A stretch of DNA of 64,000 nt from Iphinoe sp. HA4291-MV1 (GTDB lineage: Bacteria; Cyanobacteriota; Cyanobacteriia; Cyanobacteriales; Nostocaceae): the NCBI GenBank assembly GCA_019359415.1, contig JAHHHH010000006.1:62001-126000 (forward strand), in the 5' to 3' direction. Numbering within the stretch: the first letter of the stretch is position 1; each line of letters begins with the position of its first letter. The notes under the pieces were generated by a model. The model made no database searches. It worked only from the letters and a program-made list of their open reading frames with translations, and was not told where the DNA came from. This document shows positions 63,782 through 64,000 of the stretch, in pieces. Made by a program: the position numbers and the translations under genes.

Positions 63782-64000
63782 ATGAAAATTGTATTCTTTG
63801 GCACTCCTAGTTTTGCTGTACCCACTCTGGAAAAACTATTGAATCATGCAGAATTTGATGTCTTGGCAGTTGTGACACAGCCTGATAAACGCCGAGGACG
63901 CGGAAATCAACTGATACCCTCACCAGTAAAAGCTGTCGCAACCTCTCTTAACATACCTGTATGGCAACCTCAGCGGGTGAAGAAAGACATTGAAACTTTA
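63782..64000 (+). CDS. fmt: Methionyl-tRNA formyltransferase, N-terminal part
   Basis: This is the first 73 codons of a gene cut by the right edge. It opens [20 protein letters not shown] with [20 protein letters not shown], the hallmark of the formyltransferase N-terminal domain that binds 10-formyltetrahydrofolate. It formylates initiator Met-tRNA. The ATG is at 63782. Confidence 0.95.
   Translation, partial: MKIVFFGTPSFAVPTLEKLLNHAEFDVLAVVTQPDKRRGRGNQLIPSPVKAVATSLNIPVWQPQRVKKDIETL

Overview
The window comes from a cyanobacterium, most likely a filamentous, Nostocales-type genome. The evidence is frequent GCGATCGC (HIP1-type) octamers, heptameric short tandem repeats, an NtcA regulator with its own GTA-N8-TAC box, an extended cyanobacterial MinC followed by MinD and MinE, and lineage-typical small families (DUF3146, DUF3084). 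The exact genus is an inference; no heterocyst-specific gene is in view.

Region 1 (1-15.4 kb) is accessory, and most of its larger genes lie on the minus strand. It encodes exported or envelope proteins. A two-gene module, a single-CxxCH cytochrome-like protein followed by a protein of unknown family, occurs twice: 763-2526 with 1-382, and 13557-15341 with 9958-12384. Between the copies lie a copper-radical (galactose/glyoxal oxidase-like) oxidase with all active-site residues, two proteins built of 50-residue beta-propeller-like modules, SnoaL-like proteins, and several decayed fragments. A hairpin family occurs three times in this region, and small inverted-repeat elements sit at two gene joints.

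Region 2 (15.5-22 kb) is the most interesting part. An arginine:glycine amidinotransferase-family enzyme diverges from an EamA-type exporter, a SAM methyltransferase, an Fe/2-oxoglutarate enzyme with the HxG halogenase signature, and a heme-oxygenase-like diiron enzyme. The last two look like BesD (lysine radical halogenase) and BesC (chlorolysine-cleaving oxidase). Every BesD active-site position I can recall aligns at a constant offset of +7. I infer an uncharacterised pathway that makes a chlorinated or unsaturated amino acid, possibly with a guanidino group. Miniature inverted-repeat elements and a decayed duplicate of the methyltransferase start surround it, which suggests a mobile or recently rearranged locus.

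Region 3 (22-33 kb) holds a B12-type radical SAM protein with an SRPBCC protein, a condensation-domain-like acyltransferase, a nucleotidyltransferase, aroC, a Trypco1-like small protein, and a translationally coupled SNF2 helicase/SWIM zinc-finger pair. Region 4 (33-64 kb) is mostly core: pnp with a structured leader, a YqgF-like nuclease, a DUF3084 coiled-coil protein, ntcA, fabI, hisB, an orphan ABC ATPase, a polysaccharide export protein, a DUF1400 alpha/beta hydrolase, an SPFH protein, folP, tpiA, a DUF697-like GTPase, a four-carbon acid sugar kinase, minCDE, and the start of fmt. Three toxin-antitoxin pairs (36.1, 48.5 and 52.8 kb) and at least seven inverted-repeat elements of MITE type are scattered between them. 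I found no rRNA, tRNA, CRISPR array or intact transposase gene.
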